From an uncultured Desulfovibrio sp. (GTDB lineage: Bacteria; Desulfobacterota; Desulfovibrionia; Desulfovibrionales; Desulfovibrionaceae): DNA of 8,473 nt. A model generated the notes under the pieces. It had not been told where the DNA came from. It ran no database searches and saw only the letters and a list, made by a program, of their open reading frames with translations. How positions within the stretch are numbered: position 1 is the stretch's first letter; each line of letters begins with the position of its first letter. The position numbers were made by a program, and so were the translations under genes. Below are positions 7,401 through 8,473 of the stretch, in pieces. The stretch spans positions 1 to 8,473 of the forward strand of contig CAMBWG010000079.1 in assembly GCA_945871415.1 (NCBI GenBank), given 5' to 3'.

Positions 7401-8359
7401 TTCGCGACGTCTTTCTGGATCGCATGCGCCGCGTGCGCGATCGCCTGCAACGGCTCTATCCGGACACACTGCGTTTCGGCCTGGCCTGGGCCGATGAAAA
7501 CTTCACGGCGGCACAGCTTGTCAATCAGGCGCGCAATCTCATGCTGAGCCAGATTCTGGCGTCCGACGAGACCCCGCGCTTCTTTTCTCTCGGCAAGGCC
7601 TCGTATGCCACCTTTGGTCAGGCGCTGCTGCGCGGCGCTTTCACAACCTATCTGCAACCCAAGATCAATATGCGCGACGGCAGTCTTGTGGGCGCGGAAG
7701 TGCTGGTACGCGGCGTTGACGAGTGCGGGAACATCATTCCGCCCGGGCAGTTCATCGAGCAGATGGAAAAAATGGGGCATCTCCGCGATCTGGATCTGCA
7801 TATGCTGAGCTGCACTCTGGCGCATTTGTCGCAATGGCGGCAACGGCATTTGCCGCTGCCGCGCCTCTCCGTCAATTTCTCCCGCTTCACTCTGCTTTCG
7901 CCCACCACCCGCGCGTCGGTGCTGGCCCTTCTGAGCCGTCACGAAGACATTTCGCCCGATCTTGTGGAAATAGAGCTGACAGAAACCGCCTCCTACTGCG
8001 GCGACGCCGTCATCGAACAGGCCATCAACGATCTGCGGAAGCTGGGTTTCCGCTTTGCTCTGGACGATTTCGGCTCGCAGTATTCCAATCTTGCCATTTT
8101 TACAAAGATAGATTTCGACACCATCAAGCTGGATCGCAGCCTGACCATTGCGCTGACCCGTAATCCGCTTAACAGAGACATGACGCGCAGCATCGCCAGC
8201 GTCTGCAGGCAGCGCGGTATGGAATGCATTGCCGAAGGTGTGGAAACGCAGGAACAGATAGCCGCCCTGCTGCAGGATGGCTGGGAACAGGCACAGGGCT
8301 ATTATTTTGATCCGCCTCTGCCTGTTGCGGAGTTTGAACGCAAGTATCTGGCTGTCTGA
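4412..8359 (+). CDS. Multidomain c-di-GMP phosphodiesterase: GGDEF-PAS-PAS-PAS-GGDEF-GAF-GGDEF-EAL
   Basis: The 1315-residue protein has no signal peptide or membrane segment that I can see, so it should be a soluble cytoplasmic sensor. Approximate modules: GGDEF-like 1 (10-155; MIDIDNF at 36-42, GD at 54-55, but ADDVF at 79-83 instead of GGDEF); PAS (188-300) then a short charged coil; PAS-like (305-425); PAS-like (435-562); GGDEF-like 2 (573-735; SNHLI at 640-644); GAF (755-900); GGDEF-like 3 (917-1045; WDTEF at 985-989); EAL (1060-1315). The EAL domain reads EVLVR (Glu1096) and keeps Asn1155, Glu1188 and Glu1191 (ELTE), Asp1218-Asp1219 (DDFG), Lys1239, Asp1241, Glu1275/Glu1278 (EGVE) and Gln1295 (QGYYF), the set needed for hydrolysis of c-di-GMP to pGpG. 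All three GGDEF motifs look unfit for cyclase activity. An in-frame TGA at 4388 limits the start; only a weak AGG (4404-4406) precedes the ATG. It stands alone after a terminator, so it is probably monocistronic. Confidence 0.9.
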   Translation: MTNNDHDGIFEKAALAVRVSERLRQMTPGALCAVYMIDIDNFRFVNRTLGRDVGDHLLRRTVRLLNERFFSTGVTGRLADDVFLAVRFDVASEEEARRTAAELCDALRYTVAGPSPLTTSASIGLHVTVGVESCFENLVRHAGTQLLLAKMRGKNQFALTTPDSGEQDCPDARIAEAIRLHIILERSDGWVSLLELGEESRLLYASHGFFALLGRKQEDIALPCTLRSLGIPSDTLCDHERILREGALRGDSVVEHAWKLCAGGKERWIYDRALRLDNFGGEHPVMLIVSSDVSARKQQEQETREAYERLHALYTETSARLWEVDVDTRSFRLFDDRARADTAKSGDFPLSLLESGMIHADSSALFKVFADGLLQGKEEDRGIFAVRLPPADIYRWMSISYRKVCDDCGRSHKVIGTLIPHTSGSVRSSLLQKSLMQEMLRPSLLAYQRVNLTRNMVDDRWERNQPGDLFVQPVQYSDTVHAQEAHLYDKGDAAPHNARFSREHLLNAFVRGQRWVVMEYRRIDDKGAIAWVSHAVCMARDPVSHDVYGFIFVRDVERRRAWNVAQELTSARNDVTMLYKMPLDSALKKMLATSEKDGGMLALISITGVEGTSVEEMKPIVATSFAVALDDDAVVGNFCSNHLICLFPNVVSCQEARQKLENAFIFTHRALSDTPLSESIRFVAALSDCRALGGNIGNALCQMRRQCDRQGDAVADRVFLMDEIPAFDLDYTGGDISAPGQEQAVLSGNDSQEAFSCLSVMASAVSPDAALAGFLRHLGNYYQADRAYTLAILENGTSVEALHEWTAAGKISIKRSLTGMPLDRIPLLVASLRRQKSLFQTSGKTFSPGTAAEKVWSYRVFPLLGSPLGVTGFLCFENPKRSQDSTSVIDALMPHILREWGKVLQAPLQLEEAGPKPLQDLNAYRAAIPHLDSRSYGSMGVFSVDVPQMTALSRRYSFSYGHRILRDVTQALIGAFDSKLLFRVWDTEFIALCPNLVRDVFLDRMRRVRDRLQRLYPDTLRFGLAWADENFTAAQLVNQARNLMLSQILASDETPRFFSLGKASYATFGQALLRGAFTTYLQPKINMRDGSLVGAEVLVRGVDECGNIIPPGQFIEQMEKMGHLRDLDLHMLSCTLAHLSQWRQRHLPLPRLSVNFSRFTLLSPTTRASVLALLSRHEDISPDLVEIELTETASYCGDAVIEQAINDLRKLGFRFALDDFGSQYSNLAIFTKIDFDTIKLDRSLTIALTRNPLNRDMTRSIASVCRQRGMECIAEGVETQEQIAALLQDGWEQAQGYYFDPPLPVAEFERKYLAV

Positions 8360-8379
8360 ATCATCCGCTTTTCGGACGC

Positions 8380-8420
8380 GGGGAAATGCCGTTTCTCCGT
8401 TGCGGCAGCTTCGGGGAAAC
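8380..8420 (+). other. Overlapping alternative hairpins after the EAL gene
   Basis: GTTTCTCC (8391-8398) can pair with GGGGAAA on its left (8380-8386) or, as a 9-bp stem with one wobble, with CGGGGAAAC on its right (8412-8420). The two pairings exclude each other. Neither is followed by a T-run, so neither is a typical intrinsic terminator. It may help end or stabilise the transcript of the upstream gene. Confidence 0.3.
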
Positions 8421-8439
8421 ACATCTTAGAGCATTTTCA

Positions 8440-8464
8440 GTTTGAAACGCTGTGCGTTTCAAAC
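8440..8464. repeat. Perfect 11-bp inverted repeat at the right edge
   Basis: GTTTGAAACGC (8440-8450) and GCGTTTCAAAC (8454-8464) are exact inverted copies around the 3-base loop TGT. No T-run follows on either strand. It sits in non-coding DNA right after an AGAGCATTTTCA segment and looks like a palindromic intergenic repeat unit, but only one copy is in the window and the element may continue past its end. Confidence 0.6.
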
Positions 8465-8473
8465 CATACGGCC

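Noticed and set aside
6338..8422. A 694-codon open frame on the minus strand opposite the EAL and GAF region
   Set aside because: The plus-strand product has intact EAL catalytic motifs in order; the antisense translation has no domain and no SD-supported start that I can see.

Overview
The window is GC-rich, densely coded bacterial DNA with no rRNA, tRNA, CRISPR array or insertion sequence that I can see. The gene content suggests a Gram-negative anaerobe: a CbiK-type anaerobic cobaltochelatase, an outer-membrane-type lipoprotein, and a very large PAS/GAF/GGDEF/EAL regulator. A sulfate-reducer-like Desulfovibrionaceae host (Desulfobacterota) would fit. That is an inference from gene families, not a proven assignment.

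Layout. On the minus strand, positions 2157 to 1 carry an RmlD/RfbD-type dTDP-4-dehydrorhamnose reductase (1261-2157), followed 84 bases later by a secreted DUF3179 protein (start 1176) that runs off the left edge of the window. A good sigma70-like promoter (2184-2212) drives this pair leftward. On the plus strand, cbiK (2259-3035) starts from the same divergent 101-base gap. A lipoprotein with a DsbA/thioredoxin-like fold but no CXXC (3120-3974) follows and ends in a strong intrinsic terminator (3997-4049). A 361-base non-coding gap follows, containing an AT-rich patch and a near-perfect palindrome. After it comes one 1315-residue gene (4412-8359) for a cytoplasmic c-di-GMP protein. It combines three degenerate GGDEF modules, about three PAS-like modules, a GAF module and an EAL domain whose catalytic residues all look intact. 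The last 114 bases are non-coding and hold hairpins, including a perfect 11-bp inverted repeat at 8440-8464.

How they work together. The genes do not form one pathway. CbiK inserts cobalt into sirohydrochlorin for B12 synthesis, RfbD makes dTDP-L-rhamnose for surface glycans, and the DUF3179 protein and lipoprotein are envelope proteins of unknown function. The large regulator probably degrades c-di-GMP in response to signals sensed by its PAS and GAF modules. The items most worth a second look are proteins that keep a fold but have lost its signature residues: three worn GGDEF motifs, a cysteine-less DsbA-like lipoprotein, a DUF3179 protein without its usual YCP motif, and a CbiK with a changed residue beside its second metal-site histidine.
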